Positions 43,352-52,390 of a stretch of 56,145 bases of DNA are shown in pieces. The notes under the pieces were generated by a model, which was not told the DNA's origin, made no database searches, and saw only the letters and a program-made list of their open reading frames with translations. The stretch's first letter is position 1. Every line of letters starts with the position of its first letter. The position numbers were made by a program, and so were the translations under genes. The stretch spans positions 1 through 56,145 of the forward strand of contig CACXMR010000007.1 in assembly GCA_902768825.1 (NCBI GenBank), in the 5' to 3' direction. The stretch comes from an uncultured Ruminococcus sp. (lineage in GTDB: Bacteria > Bacillota > Clostridia > Oscillospirales > Acutalibacteraceae).

Positions 43352-45076
43352 ATGCGATACGGAGGAAAACAGGTGATTATTGAGGACCTGATCTCAGCGG
43401 CAAGAGGGAAGACTGAGCCTGACCTTGTGCTGAAAAACGGAAGGATACTCAGCGTGTTTACCGGCGAGATAACAGAAGGGGACGTAGCAATAGCTGACGG
43501 CTTTATCGTCGGAATCGGAGATTATCACGGCAGGGAGGAAAGGGATCTTCAGGGCAGATATGTGGTGCCGGGTTTTGTCAATGCCCATCTCCATGTGGAA
43601 TCCTCAATGGTGACTCCTCAGGTCTATGCCATGGAGGAGCTGAAGCAGGGCACGACCACTATCATCACTGACCCGCATGAGATCGCAAATGTGGGCGGCA
43701 TCGGCGCTATTGCCGATATACTCAAATCCGCAAGGAACAGCCCTATTAATTATTATGTTATGCTTCCCTCCTGTGTGCCGGCAACGCCCTTTGAGCACTC
43801 CGGCTCAGAGCTGAACGCAGAGGATCTTGTGACTCTCAAAAACGATCCCAATGTTCTTGGGCTGGGCGAGATGATGAACGCTGTAGGTATTATTGAAAAC
43901 GACAGCGAGGTGGTCAGAAAGGTCAGGAAATTCTCGGACATGATCGTTGACGGCCATGCGCCGGGCTTCAGCGGCAAGGATCTTAACGCTTATGTCTGTG
44001 CCGGCATCGATACTGACCACGAGAGCACCTCCTATGAGGAGGCTGTGGAAAAGCTCAGGTGCGGACTTGCTGTGCTTGTCCGTGAGGGCTCAGCTTCCAA
44101 AAACCTGGAGGCTATTATCAGCGGTGTGGTCAGAAACCGCATCGACACCTCCCGCCTTGCATTTTGCACCGATGACAAGCACCTTGCCGACATCAGGCGG
44201 GAAGGCACTATCCGGTATAATATAAAGAAATCCATCATGCTGGGTCTGCCGGCGGTAAAGGCTTATCAGATGGCTACCATAAATGCCGCCAGGATATACG
44301 GCCTCAAGCGCATAGGAGCCGTTGCCTGCGGTTACAAAGCCGATTTGGTAATACTTGACGACCTTGACAACGTGAATATCTGTGATGTCTATAAGAGCGG
44401 TGTGAATATAAATAATATCAAGGAAGCGGCTCCCACAGCATATACAAGGGGCATAGAAAAGCCCGTCAGCCCGCCAAAGTCGGTCAATATTGCCCCACTT
44501 CCGGAAAACGCTTTCAATATCCCAAGGCAGGATGAATATCAGGTCATCGGACTTGTAAAGAACCAGATACTCACCAAAAAGCTGAAAATGACCCATGCTC
44601 AGGTTTTGCAGGGCATGAATAACGGAACTGTAAGGAAAATAGCTGTAATAGAGCGTCACCATGCCACAGGGAGCATGGCGTGTGCATATATAACCGGCTA
44701 CGGACTGAGACACGGCGCAGTGGGTACGACAGTAGCACATGATTCACATAACATCATAGTGATAGGCGACAACGACAGTGATATGTATGAGGCTGTAAAG
44801 GAGCTGGAGAGGATAAACGGCGGCTATACCATCATTGAGGACGGCAGGGCAGCAGGCTCTCTCCCGCTGGAGTACGGCGGACTGATGAGCATGAAAACCG
44901 CCGATGAGTTTATCCCTGAGCTTGCGCAGATAATCAAGACAGCCTATGACATGGGTGTGGATAAGGATATTGACCCGTTTATAACACTGTCGTTTACAGC
45001 TCTGCCGGTTATACCTGAGCTGCGCATAACCGACTGCGGATTGTTTGACGTACTGAAATTCGAGTTTGTCAGGTGA
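43352..45076 (+). CDS. ade: Adenine deaminase
   Basis: A 574-residue amidohydrolase-fold enzyme that converts adenine to hypoxanthine and ammonia in purine salvage. 'PGFVNAHLHVESSM' (about residues 73-86) holds the first metal ligands, 'TTTIITDPHEIANVGG' the next part, 'VDGHAPGFSGKDLNAY' and 'AFCTDDKHLADI' the later His and Asp ligands. The C-terminal AdeC domain is complete ('AHDSHNIIVIGDND'). The start has CGGAGG. A lipoprotein gene starts 37 bases behind its stop and probably shares the transcript, though no functional link is obvious. Confidence 0.95.
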   Translation: MRYGGKQVIIEDLISAARGKTEPDLVLKNGRILSVFTGEITEGDVAIADGFIVGIGDYHGREERDLQGRYVVPGFVNAHLHVESSMVTPQVYAMEELKQGTTTIITDPHEIANVGGIGAIADILKSARNSPINYYVMLPSCVPATPFEHSGSELNAEDLVTLKNDPNVLGLGEMMNAVGIIENDSEVVRKVRKFSDMIVDGHAPGFSGKDLNAYVCAGIDTDHESTSYEEAVEKLRCGLAVLVREGSASKNLEAIISGVVRNRIDTSRLAFCTDDKHLADIRREGTIRYNIKKSIMLGLPAVKAYQMATINAARIYGLKRIGAVACGYKADLVILDDLDNVNICDVYKSGVNINNIKEAAPTAYTRGIEKPVSPPKSVNIAPLPENAFNIPRQDEYQVIGLVKNQILTKKLKMTHAQVLQGMNNGTVRKIAVIERHHATGSMACAYITGYGLRHGAVGTTVAHDSHNIIVIGDNDSDMYEAVKELERINGGYTIIEDGRAAGSLPLEYGGLMSMKTADEFIPELAQIIKTAYDMGVDKDIDPFITLSFTALPVIPELRITDCGLFDVLKFEFVR

Positions 45077-45113
45077 TCCGCCGTCCGGTGGAAATAAGGA
45101 AAGGAGAATGACC

Positions 45114-45875
45114 ATGAAGCTTAAAAAAGCACTTGCCGTCTGCGTGATTGCAGTATTGTGTTCTCTTCCCGCCGGCTGCGGCAAAGGAGATAACTCTGCG
45201 CCGGAGGCTAAAAAGGCTGATGAAAGCTTGCAGACCACGGATGTGAGTGTGATCGGAAGCCAGCAGGACAGCACCAGCGACGAAAGCAAGGACACGCCCT
45301 CTGACGGCGATTCCTCAGGGCCGGTAATAATCGATTCGGACGTGATGGACAGCAGCACCATAAAATTTGAGCTTGACGACACAAGGCCCTATGACACCTT
45401 GGAGGAATATCTTGCATCGGAGCCTGCAAAGAAGATGGTAGCAAAGATTTCGGGGCCTGATTCCCAGGGAATAATCACCACCAGCGTCTTTGCAGAAAAC
45501 GGTTCTCTTGTGTTTGAGAGAAAGTTCAGCAAGGATTTCAACCTCTGGCTTGAGGAGGACTTCATAGAAAACGTGAAAAAGACCGTAGAAGAGAAGAGCG
45601 ATATCTTCGTCTCCCTTGTGGATCAGCTTGAAAGCTGTATAAACAAAAAGACCATCACCGTAAAGGTGAGGTATGTGGACCCGGATGGAAACAAGATCTA
45701 CGAGAGGGTCTTTGACAATGAGAAACTGATTTCCGCTCCTGAAAAGGAAAGCTCTAAGGAGGCGTCGAAGCAGACCTCTGCGGAAAGCTCTAAGGAGGCG
45801 TCGAAGCAGACCTCTGCGGAAAGCTCTAAGGAAGCGTCAAAGCAGGAATCGTCCCAGACAAGCAAAAAGGCCTGA
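45114..45875 (+). CDS. DUF4854-type lipoprotein
   Basis: A 253-residue lipoprotein with lipobox LPAGC (Cys22). After an acidic, low-complexity linker (23-80) comes a domain of about 110 residues like DUF4854 ('YLASEPAKKMVAKIS', 'YVDPDGNKIYERVF'). It ends in a tail of three 12-residue repeats (ESSKEASKQTSA), encoded by 36-base units at 45749-45850. Two ATGs are six bases apart; I chose 45114 because AAAGGAG (45099-45105) then has a proper spacing. Function unknown. It is probably expressed with ade. Confidence 0.8.
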   Translation: MKLKKALAVCVIAVLCSLPAGCGKGDNSAPEAKKADESLQTTDVSVIGSQQDSTSDESKDTPSDGDSSGPVIIDSDVMDSSTIKFELDDTRPYDTLEEYLASEPAKKMVAKISGPDSQGIITTSVFAENGSLVFERKFSKDFNLWLEEDFIENVKKTVEEKSDIFVSLVDQLESCINKKTITVKVRYVDPDGNKIYERVFDNEKLISAPEKESSKEASKQTSAESSKEASKQTSAESSKEASKQESSQTSKKA

Positions 45876-45930
45876 CAGGTCTGTAATTATTTGCACATAA
45901 AAATGAAGAAGGAACGGGGGTAGTCTTAAT

Positions 45931-46881
45931 ATGAACAATAACGCTTGCGCCGTTATTCTTGCAGGCGGCGAAGGAAAGCGCATGAAATCCGTAAGACCCA
46001 AGGTGCTCTCACAGGTGCTTTTCAAGCCTATGCTTGAGTGGGTGCTGGATGCAGTGAGGGCTGCGGGAATAGATGAGATATGCGTTGTCACTGGCAGCAG
46101 AAGGGAGTATGTGGAGGAATACCTTGGCACACTGCCCTATCACACGGAGACGGTGTTTCAGTCGGAAAGGCTGGGCACAGGCCATGCGGTGATGACGGCA
46201 ATGGATTTCCTTGAAAAGAACAGGGGCAGAAGGGTGTTTATCCTCAACGGCGATGCGCCCTTTGTGTCAGCCGATACACTTACAGAGGCGTTTGAAGCGG
46301 GCAGCAAAAGCGCCTGCACGGTAGTCTCAGCAGAGGTAGAGGATCCCTTCGGATATGGCAGGCTGATAAGGGAGGATGACGGAGTTTCCCTTAGGTGTAT
46401 AGTGGAGGAAAAGGAAGCTGACGATGAGATAAGGAAGATCAGGGAGGTAAATTCGGGGGTATACTGCTTTGACTGCGATGCCCTCATAAGTGCCCTTGGC
46501 CGTCTGCAAAAGAGTGCCAGGACGGGGGAGTATTATCTCACCGACACTATTGAGATACTCCAGAAGGACAAACTCCCTGTTATCGCCTTCAATGCCGGCA
46601 ATGCGGATTCCGTGCTGGGAGCCAACGACTGCATACAGCTTGCAATGCTCAATGAGATAGCAAGGCAGCGCATACTTGAAAAGCACATGAAAAACGGCGT
46701 TATCATTCCCTGCACCCACGGGGTAATGATTGGTACAGATGTTGTTATCGGTGCTGATACCGTTATTCTTCCTTCGACTGTCATCAGGGGCAGGACACAG
46801 ATCGGCTCCTTCTGCGAGATAGGGCCTGCAGTGCTCGTAGAGGACAGAGTTATACCGGACAATACCACAGTCCGCCCGTAA
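45931..46881 (+). CDS. GlmU-like nucleotidyltransferase lacking the acetyltransferase part
   Basis: A 316-residue protein. Residues 1-235 match the uridylyltransferase domain of GlmU: 'VILAGGEGKRMKS', 'RPKVLSQV', 'LGTGHAVMTAM', 'LNGDAPFV', 'GYGRLIRE', 'EVNSGVYCFD', 'EYYLTDTIEIL'. Only the first few coils of the left-handed beta-helix follow (about 255-316), then the protein ends at 'IPDNTTVRP'. GlmU is normally about 455 residues and its acetyltransferase site is in the missing part. No leftover helix sequence exists downstream, so this is not a fresh frameshift. It may only make UDP-GlcNAc from GlcNAc-1-phosphate. prs follows, as in many Firmicutes. Confidence 0.85.
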   Translation: MNNNACAVILAGGEGKRMKSVRPKVLSQVLFKPMLEWVLDAVRAAGIDEICVVTGSRREYVEEYLGTLPYHTETVFQSERLGTGHAVMTAMDFLEKNRGRRVFILNGDAPFVSADTLTEAFEAGSKSACTVVSAEVEDPFGYGRLIREDDGVSLRCIVEEKEADDEIRKIREVNSGVYCFDCDALISALGRLQKSARTGEYYLTDTIEILQKDKLPVIAFNAGNADSVLGANDCIQLAMLNEIARQRILEKHMKNGVIIPCTHGVMIGTDVVIGADTVILPSTVIRGRTQIGSFCEIGPAVLVEDRVIPDNTTVRP

Positions 46882-47014
46882 TAATCTGTTCAGGAGAGCG
46901 GATGATATGTGCTCTGTCTTTGTGCATATTAAATCATATTTATTTCACTGATTATCCTTTTTGCATTGAAGGGTACAATTATTTTGTCGGGGCAGGAGAA
47001 AAGCCCCTAATAAC

Positions 47015-47043
47015 TTGATTTTTTGGTAAAATCGTATTAGAAT
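47015..47043 (+). promoter_or_regulatory. Promoter of prs
   Basis: TTGATT (47015-47020), 17-base spacer, TAGAAT (47038-47043), 87 bases before prs. A weak GGGGC/GCCCC hairpin (46989-47007) before it has no T-run. Confidence 0.6.
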
Positions 47044-47129
47044 GTATGTGTATATGGCTGCGCAGCAGGGATCTGTGCGCACGGAAACCGAAATATCTTT
47101 TAAATATTTAAGATGGGGAGACGAATCAA

Positions 47130-48089
47130 ATGAATTTTCACGGCAAGGACATCAAAATCTTTACCTGTAATTCCAACAGACCGGTGGCTCAGCAGATCGC
47201 TGACTGCCTTGGTATTCCTGTAGGAAAGTCAGAGGTCACGAGCTTTAGCGACGGCGAGATATCCGTATCGCTCCACGAGTCAGTAAGAGGCTCAGAGTGC
47301 TTTATCGTCCAGTCCACCTGCGCTCCGGTAAATGATAATCTTATGGAGCTGCTCATAATGATCGATGCCATGAAGCGTGCTTCCGCTGCCAGCATCACGG
47401 CTGTTGTGCCTTATTTTGGCTATGCCCGTCAGGACAGAAAGGCTAAGGCAAGAGATCCGATCTCCGCAAAGCTTGTTGCTGACCTTATCACCACCGCAGG
47501 CGCAGACCGTGTCCTTACCATGGATCTCCATGCAAACCAGATACAGGGCTTCTTCAATATCCCTGTTGACCACCTTGTAGGCGCTCCCATCCTTGCAAAC
47601 TTCTTCAAGGAGAAGATCGGTGACAGACCCGATGACTTCGTAGTCGTGTCTCCTGACTTCGGCTCAGTGACCAGAGCGAGAAACTTTGCTACCCGTGTGG
47701 GCTGCTCCATTGCCATCATCGACAAGCGCCGTCCTAAGGCAAATGTTTCCGAGGTAATGAACATCATCGGCGAGGTCAAGGGTAAGAAGGTCATCCTTGT
47801 TGACGATATGATAGATACAGCAGGCACTCTCGTAAACGCTGCTCAGGCAGTCGTAGAGAGAGGCGGCGCTACAGAGGTCTATGCAGGCGCTACCCACGCA
47901 GTGCTTTCAGGCCCCGCTATCGAGCGCATTAAGAACAGCGTAATCAAGGAGGTTGCACTTCTTGATACGGTCAGCATTTCTGATGACAGGATGCTTGACA
48001 AGTTTACTATGCTTCATGTGGCTCCTGTTTTCGCAGAGGCCATCGAGCGCATCTACGAGGACAAGCCGGTATCATCCATCGGCTTCTGA
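47130..48089 (+). CDS. prs: Ribose-phosphate pyrophosphokinase
   Basis: A 319-residue enzyme that makes PRPP from ribose 5-phosphate and ATP, for nucleotide, His, Trp and NAD synthesis. The ATP loop 'PYFGYARQDRKAKAR' (about residues 96-110), 'MDLHANQIQGFF' and the PRPP loop 'ILVDDMIDTAGT' (about 218-229) are intact. The N-terminal 'FTCNSNRPVAQQIADCLG' is the normal start. It follows the GlmU-like gene but has its own promoter. Full length, conventional. Confidence 0.96.
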   Translation: MNFHGKDIKIFTCNSNRPVAQQIADCLGIPVGKSEVTSFSDGEISVSLHESVRGSECFIVQSTCAPVNDNLMELLIMIDAMKRASAASITAVVPYFGYARQDRKAKARDPISAKLVADLITTAGADRVLTMDLHANQIQGFFNIPVDHLVGAPILANFFKEKIGDRPDDFVVVSPDFGSVTRARNFATRVGCSIAIIDKRRPKANVSEVMNIIGEVKGKKVILVDDMIDTAGTLVNAAQAVVERGGATEVYAGATHAVLSGPAIERIKNSVIKEVALLDTVSISDDRMLDKFTMLHVAPVFAEAIERIYEDKPVSSIGF

Positions 48090-48097
48090 TAAAAGCA

Positions 48098-48330
48098 GAC
48101 ACGCCCCGTTTCCGGCAGAACGATGCAGGAAGCGGGGGTTATTTATTGGTGAGCTTCGGGTCTCGCCTGTCGGCACCCCAAGGGGACTTGTTTCACTGCG
48201 CTCGGTCGGTGCTTCTGCTTCGCAGAGGTCTCCATCGGAGACCCGCACCCCCAAAACCCTTACCAAGGGCTCTGCCCCCGCAAATAGGGGAGCGCCGGCT
48301 CTGCGCCGCAAAAGTCCCCTGACAGCTCGT
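48098..48330. repeat. Intergenic repeat mosaic, locus 6
   Basis: 48103-48140 is a hairpin (CGCCCCGTTTCC...GGAAGCGGGGG) that may terminate prs. 48172-48245 (CACCCCAAGGGGACTTGTTT, CACTGCGCTCGGTCGGTGC) is the reverse complement of a module at 54058-54118 and partly recurs at 55943-55990. Then GCGCCGGCTCTGCGCC and AAAAGTCCCCTGAC, as at locus 1. No gene is supported in 48090-48406. Confidence 0.85.
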
Positions 48331-48338
48331 GCTTTCGG

Positions 48339-48368
48339 TTGACAAAACACAGGCGGAGAGGTTATAAT
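48339..48368 (+). promoter_or_regulatory. Promoter of galE
   Basis: TTGACA (48339-48344), 18-base spacer, TATAAT (48363-48368), 38 bases before galE, starting a few bases after the repeat mosaic. Confidence 0.7.
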
Positions 48369-48406
48369 ATTCTGAGAAATACTTTTGAGTAAAGGAGATA
48401 AACAAC

Positions 48407-49417
48407 ATGACTATTCTTGTTACAGGCGGAGCCGGATATATCGGCAGCCACACCTGCGTTGAGCTTCTTAATGCAGGATATGACGTTATCTGCGTTGACA
48501 ATTATTACAACAGTGTGCCTGAGGTGCTCAACAGGGTAGAAAAAATTACAGGCAAGACCCTGAAAAGATACGAATGTGATATCCGTGACAGAGAGGGTCT
48601 TGAGAAGATCTTCGGAGAAAACAAGGTGGATGCAGTCATCCATTTTGCCGGTCTCAAGGCGGTGGGCGAGTCTGCAAAGCTTCCCCTGCTTTACTATGAA
48701 AACAATATCTCCGGCAGCGTGGTGCTCTTTGAAGTAATGGAGAAGTTTGGCTGCAAAAAGATAGTGTTCAGTTCCTCCGCTACCGTTTATGGCAATAACC
48801 CCATCCCCTACAAGGAGGATATGATAACAGGCGACGTGAGCAATCCCTATGGAAGAACAAAGCATTTCATCGAGCTTATCCTCAGGGATGTTTATAAGGC
48901 AGACGACCAGTGGAGCATCTCTCTGCTGCGTTATTTCAACCCCATCGGTGCCCATGAGAGCGGTCTTATCGGTGAGGATCCTAACGGCATTCCCAATAAC
49001 CTTATGCCCTACATCGCAAGGGTGGCTGTAGGCAGACTGCCCCAGCTTACTGTCTTTGGCGGCGACTATGACACTAAGGACGGCACCTGCATCCGTGATT
49101 ATATCCACGTTGTTGACCTCGCAAAGGCTCATCTCTGCGCTGTTGCAAAGATACTTGACACCACAGGCATCGAGGCATACAACATCGGTAACGGTGTGGG
49201 CTATAGTGTGCTTGATATTATCCACGCCTTTGAAAAGGCCAGCGGCAGCAAGCTGAATTATGTTATCGGTGAAAGACGTGAGGGCGACCTGCCTGCATTC
49301 TATGCCGATGCCACAAAGGCAAACAAGGAGCTTGGCTGGAAGGCTGAGTATGGCATTGACAAAATGTGTGAAGATACATGGAACTTCCAGAAGAAGAACC
49401 CTGACGGTATCAGATAA
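48407..49417 (+). CDS. galE: UDP-glucose 4-epimerase
   Basis: A 336-residue short-chain dehydrogenase-type enzyme that interconverts UDP-glucose and UDP-galactose. The NAD loop 'GGAGYIGSHT' is at residues 7-16. The catalytic Ser124 ('SSSATVYG') and Tyr148-Lys152 ('NPYGRTKHF') are intact; 'LRYFNPIGAHESG' and 'CIRDYIHVVDLA' follow. A strong AAAGGAG site precedes the ATG. It provides UDP-galactose, which would be needed for the galactofuranose-like glycan suggested by the GlfT2-like gene. A hairpin (49443-49481) lies before the next gene. Confidence 0.96.
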   Translation: MTILVTGGAGYIGSHTCVELLNAGYDVICVDNYYNSVPEVLNRVEKITGKTLKRYECDIRDREGLEKIFGENKVDAVIHFAGLKAVGESAKLPLLYYENNISGSVVLFEVMEKFGCKKIVFSSSATVYGNNPIPYKEDMITGDVSNPYGRTKHFIELILRDVYKADDQWSISLLRYFNPIGAHESGLIGEDPNGIPNNLMPYIARVAVGRLPQLTVFGGDYDTKDGTCIRDYIHVVDLAKAHLCAVAKILDTTGIEAYNIGNGVGYSVLDIIHAFEKASGSKLNYVIGERREGDLPAFYADATKANKELGWKAEYGIDKMCEDTWNFQKKNPDGIR

Positions 49418-49442
49418 AGTGACTTTATAGAATTTAAGCTAC

Positions 49443-49481
49443 GCCGGTCACGCCCGCAGTACGCTTCGGGTTGGTGGCCGG
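49443..49481. other. Hairpin between galE and the SGNH lipoprotein gene
   Basis: GCCGGTCAC pairs with GTGGCCGGC (one G-T pair), with an inner CCCG/CGGG helix. No T-run follows, so it is either a poor terminator or a stabilising or processing structure in a shared transcript. Confidence 0.45.
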
Positions 49482-49519
49482 CAATATCATTGTCTGAGGA
49501 TATTACGGAGAAACAGGAT

Positions 49520-50941
49520 ATGAAAAAACAGAGTATTATCAGTATTATTTTGGCGGCAGTGCTTTCAATGGCTTTTCTTGGGGGCTGCGGCAAGAGTACA
49601 CCGACCGCAGAGCAGTCATCCCCAAAGAGTCTGCCACCGGTCTCTGCTGTGGAGACGGTGAAGGAATCCTCTGCTGAAAAGCAGGGTGAGGCAGAGGGCA
49701 GCACTGAGAGCAAGCCCGAAAGCAGCACTGAGAGCAAGCCCGAAAGCAAGCCCGAAAGCAGCACTGAGAGCAAGCCCGAAAGCAGCACTGAGAGCAAGCC
49801 CGAAAGCAAGCCCGAAAGCAGTGCCGAGAGCAGTGCCGAAAGCAGCACCGAAATCAGCACCGAAAGCAGTGCAGAGAGCAGCACCGAGAGTAAGCCGGAG
49901 CCAAGCACTGAGGAAAGCTCCGAGACACATTCAGAGCCGGTGTCCGAGCCGGAGCCGTCAATACAGGAGCAATCTGCGGAGCAGTCGTCAGTGCCGCAGC
50001 AAAGCTCCTCAAAGCCGGAAGCCTCTTCAAAGCCTGAACCAAAGGAGATCAAGGTTACTAACATAAGGCTTAGCCGCAGCAGCATTACCATGTATGAGGG
50101 CGGGCTCTTCAAGCTTGACTGTTATATTGAGCCTGAGGATGCCACGGACCACAGCTTTAAGTGGATGTGGTCTGATGCGTCCGTGATAGACATGGAGAGC
50201 AACGGCCGCATAACGGCACTGAAGCCCGGCGTGGTCACTATCACGGCAAAGACCCCTGACGGCAAGACCGCCGAATGTGTGGTTACTGTAAAGGAGAGGT
50301 CGCAGAATCCCGGTGAGCTGACGGGAGCCGTGGTGGACGAGAGCTGGTTTGATGATGCCGTTTTTGTGGGTGACAGCGTGACAAACGCATTGTCCAATTA
50401 TTCCGACAACGGCTGGCTGGGCGATGCGGAGTTTATTTGTTCAGTGGGAATAGGCTATCATTCCGCACTGTGGGATATCAACAGAGAGGGCAACCTTCAT
50501 CCGGTATTCAACGGCAAGAAGGTGACCATAGAAGATGCCGTAAGCCTTGTGGAAAGAAACAAGGTATTCATCATGCTTGGCATGAACGACTTAGGGACAT
50601 ACACTCCCCAGGGTGCTGTGGACAATATGTTAATGCTGTGTTCGAGGATACTTGAAAAGAACCCCGGTGTACAGATATACATTGAGTCGATCACTCCGCT
50701 GCTTGAAGAAATGGACAACAAGTCCTCGCTGAATAATGCGAATATTTCGGAATACAACCGACTGGCTGCCCAGGCCTGCAAGGAGCACGGATTTATTTTT
50801 GTGAACGTAGCCGAGGCGGTCATGGACGACAAGGGTAATCTCACAAAGAGTCTATGCCTTGATCCCAACTACATGGGTCTGCACCTGAACTACGCAGGCT
50901 GCGAGGTATGGGTAGACTATCTCAAATCTCATGTGGCATAG
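49520..50941 (+). CDS. Lipoprotein with Ser/Glu/Lys/Pro linker, Big2 domain and SGNH hydrolase domain
   Basis: A 473-residue lipoprotein, lipobox LGGC (Cys23); ATG 49520 was chosen over a TTG 30 bases upstream. Residues 55-180 are a low-complexity linker made of ESSTESKPES-type repeats. A single Big2 domain (about 183-265) follows. The C-terminal 200 residues are an SGNH/GDSL hydrolase: 'FVGDSVTNAL' with Ser286, 'MLGMNDLGTY' with the Asn, and His in 'MGLHLNYAG'. In the last motif the usual Asp three residues before the His is Met, so activity or metal use may differ. It probably deacylates a surface polymer. Confidence 0.88.
   Translation: MKKQSIISIILAAVLSMAFLGGCGKSTPTAEQSSPKSLPPVSAVETVKESSAEKQGEAEGSTESKPESSTESKPESKPESSTESKPESSTESKPESKPESSAESSAESSTEISTESSAESSTESKPEPSTEESSETHSEPVSEPEPSIQEQSAEQSSVPQQSSSKPEASSKPEPKEIKVTNIRLSRSSITMYEGGLFKLDCYIEPEDATDHSFKWMWSDASVIDMESNGRITALKPGVVTITAKTPDGKTAECVVTVKERSQNPGELTGAVVDESWFDDAVFVGDSVTNALSNYSDNGWLGDAEFICSVGIGYHSALWDINREGNLHPVFNGKKVTIEDAVSLVERNKVFIMLGMNDLGTYTPQGAVDNMLMLCSRILEKNPGVQIYIESITPLLEEMDNKSSLNNANISEYNRLAAQACKEHGFIFVNVAEAVMDDKGNLTKSLCLDPNYMGLHLNYAGCEVWVDYLKSHVA
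49702..49870 (+). repeat. Coding minisatellite in the lipoprotein linker
   Basis: Interleaved 12- and 24-base units (AGCAAGCCCGAAAGCAGCAC, GAGAGC) repeat across the linker. Units are close to identical, so copy number may change by slippage without a frameshift. Confidence 0.85.
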
Positions 50942-50942
50942 T

Positions 50943-50985
50943 AGCGGTCGGGGGACTTTTGCGAAAAAATCCCCCCGAAAACGCT
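50943..50985. repeat. Intergenic repeat mosaic, locus 7 (palindrome only)
   Basis: GGTCGGGGGACTTTTGCG pairs with AAAAAATCCCCCC and is followed by CCGAAAACGCT, as at loci 2 and 4. It begins within a few bases of the lipoprotein stop. Confidence 0.8.
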
Positions 50986-50997
50986 GAAATCTAAAAC

Positions 50998-51029
50998 TAT
51001 AGCCTGTCCTTTGAAAAGGGCAGGCTATA
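50998..51029. terminator. Bidirectional terminator between convergent genes
   Basis: Stem TATAGCCTGTCCTT / AAGGGCAGGCTATA with one G-T pair and a short loop. On the minus strand it is followed by GTTTT. It separates the SGNH lipoprotein from the frameshifted surface protein. Confidence 0.7.
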
Positions 51030-51061
51030 AATATATTCATGCTTTTTATTTAATAGTAGTA

Positions 51062-51509
51062 TTATCTGCTGTGCTTTTTGCTCTTAGCCAATGCCGCAGC
51101 AAGAATAACCGCTGATGATAGTAATATGCTGAGTGCGGCTCCGATCATTGATGAATCATTACCCGTCCTGACAGGCTTTTCGGCAGAAGGATCGGGAACT
51201 GATGTCTGGGAGCTTTCCTGTGACGGCTCATCCGACGGTTCCTGTGAGGGTCCTTCTGAAGGCTCCTCTGACTGGGCAGGTGCCTTGACGGTTATTTCAA
51301 GATTATTGGTGTTAATGCCGTCAAACATTTCGTAACCACACCCGGCTCATATACATCATTAGCAAGCCAAGCTTCTGCCGAGAGGGTGATGGTTTCCCCG
51401 ACAGCTACCTCTGTCTCACCCTTGAGATCCAGTCCGAAGCCCATTGCGCTTGCCCCTGTAGAAGCAAATGCGGCTATAAGTATCGAGAGTCCTGCACTGA
51501 TAAAAGGCA

Positions 51510-51510
<1 letters not shown>
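51062..51510 (-). pseudogene. Frameshifted small wall-anchored surface protein
   Basis: Two overlapping frames make one protein. The first (51510 to 51292) holds a signal peptide ('SILIAAFASTGASA') and a beta domain ending '...NDVYEPGV'. The second (from about 51335 to 51062) continues 'GYEMFDGINTNNLEITV', then a Pro/Ser/Glu linker and an anchor-like tail 'PVRTGNDSS', a hydrophobic stretch and 'KSKKHSR'. One missing base in the region of CCGGGTGTGGTTACG (about 51338-51352) explains the break; there is no slippery heptamer for programmed shifting. The start overlaps the stop of the amidase gene (TAATG). Intact length would be about 150 residues. Sequencing error cannot be excluded. Confidence 0.7.
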
Positions 51511-52385
<875 letters not shown>

Positions 52386-52390
52386 TGTAA

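Noticed and set aside
48362-49225. A 287-codon frame antisense to galE
   Set aside because: galE on the other strand is complete with all catalytic residues; the antisense product has no recognisable features.
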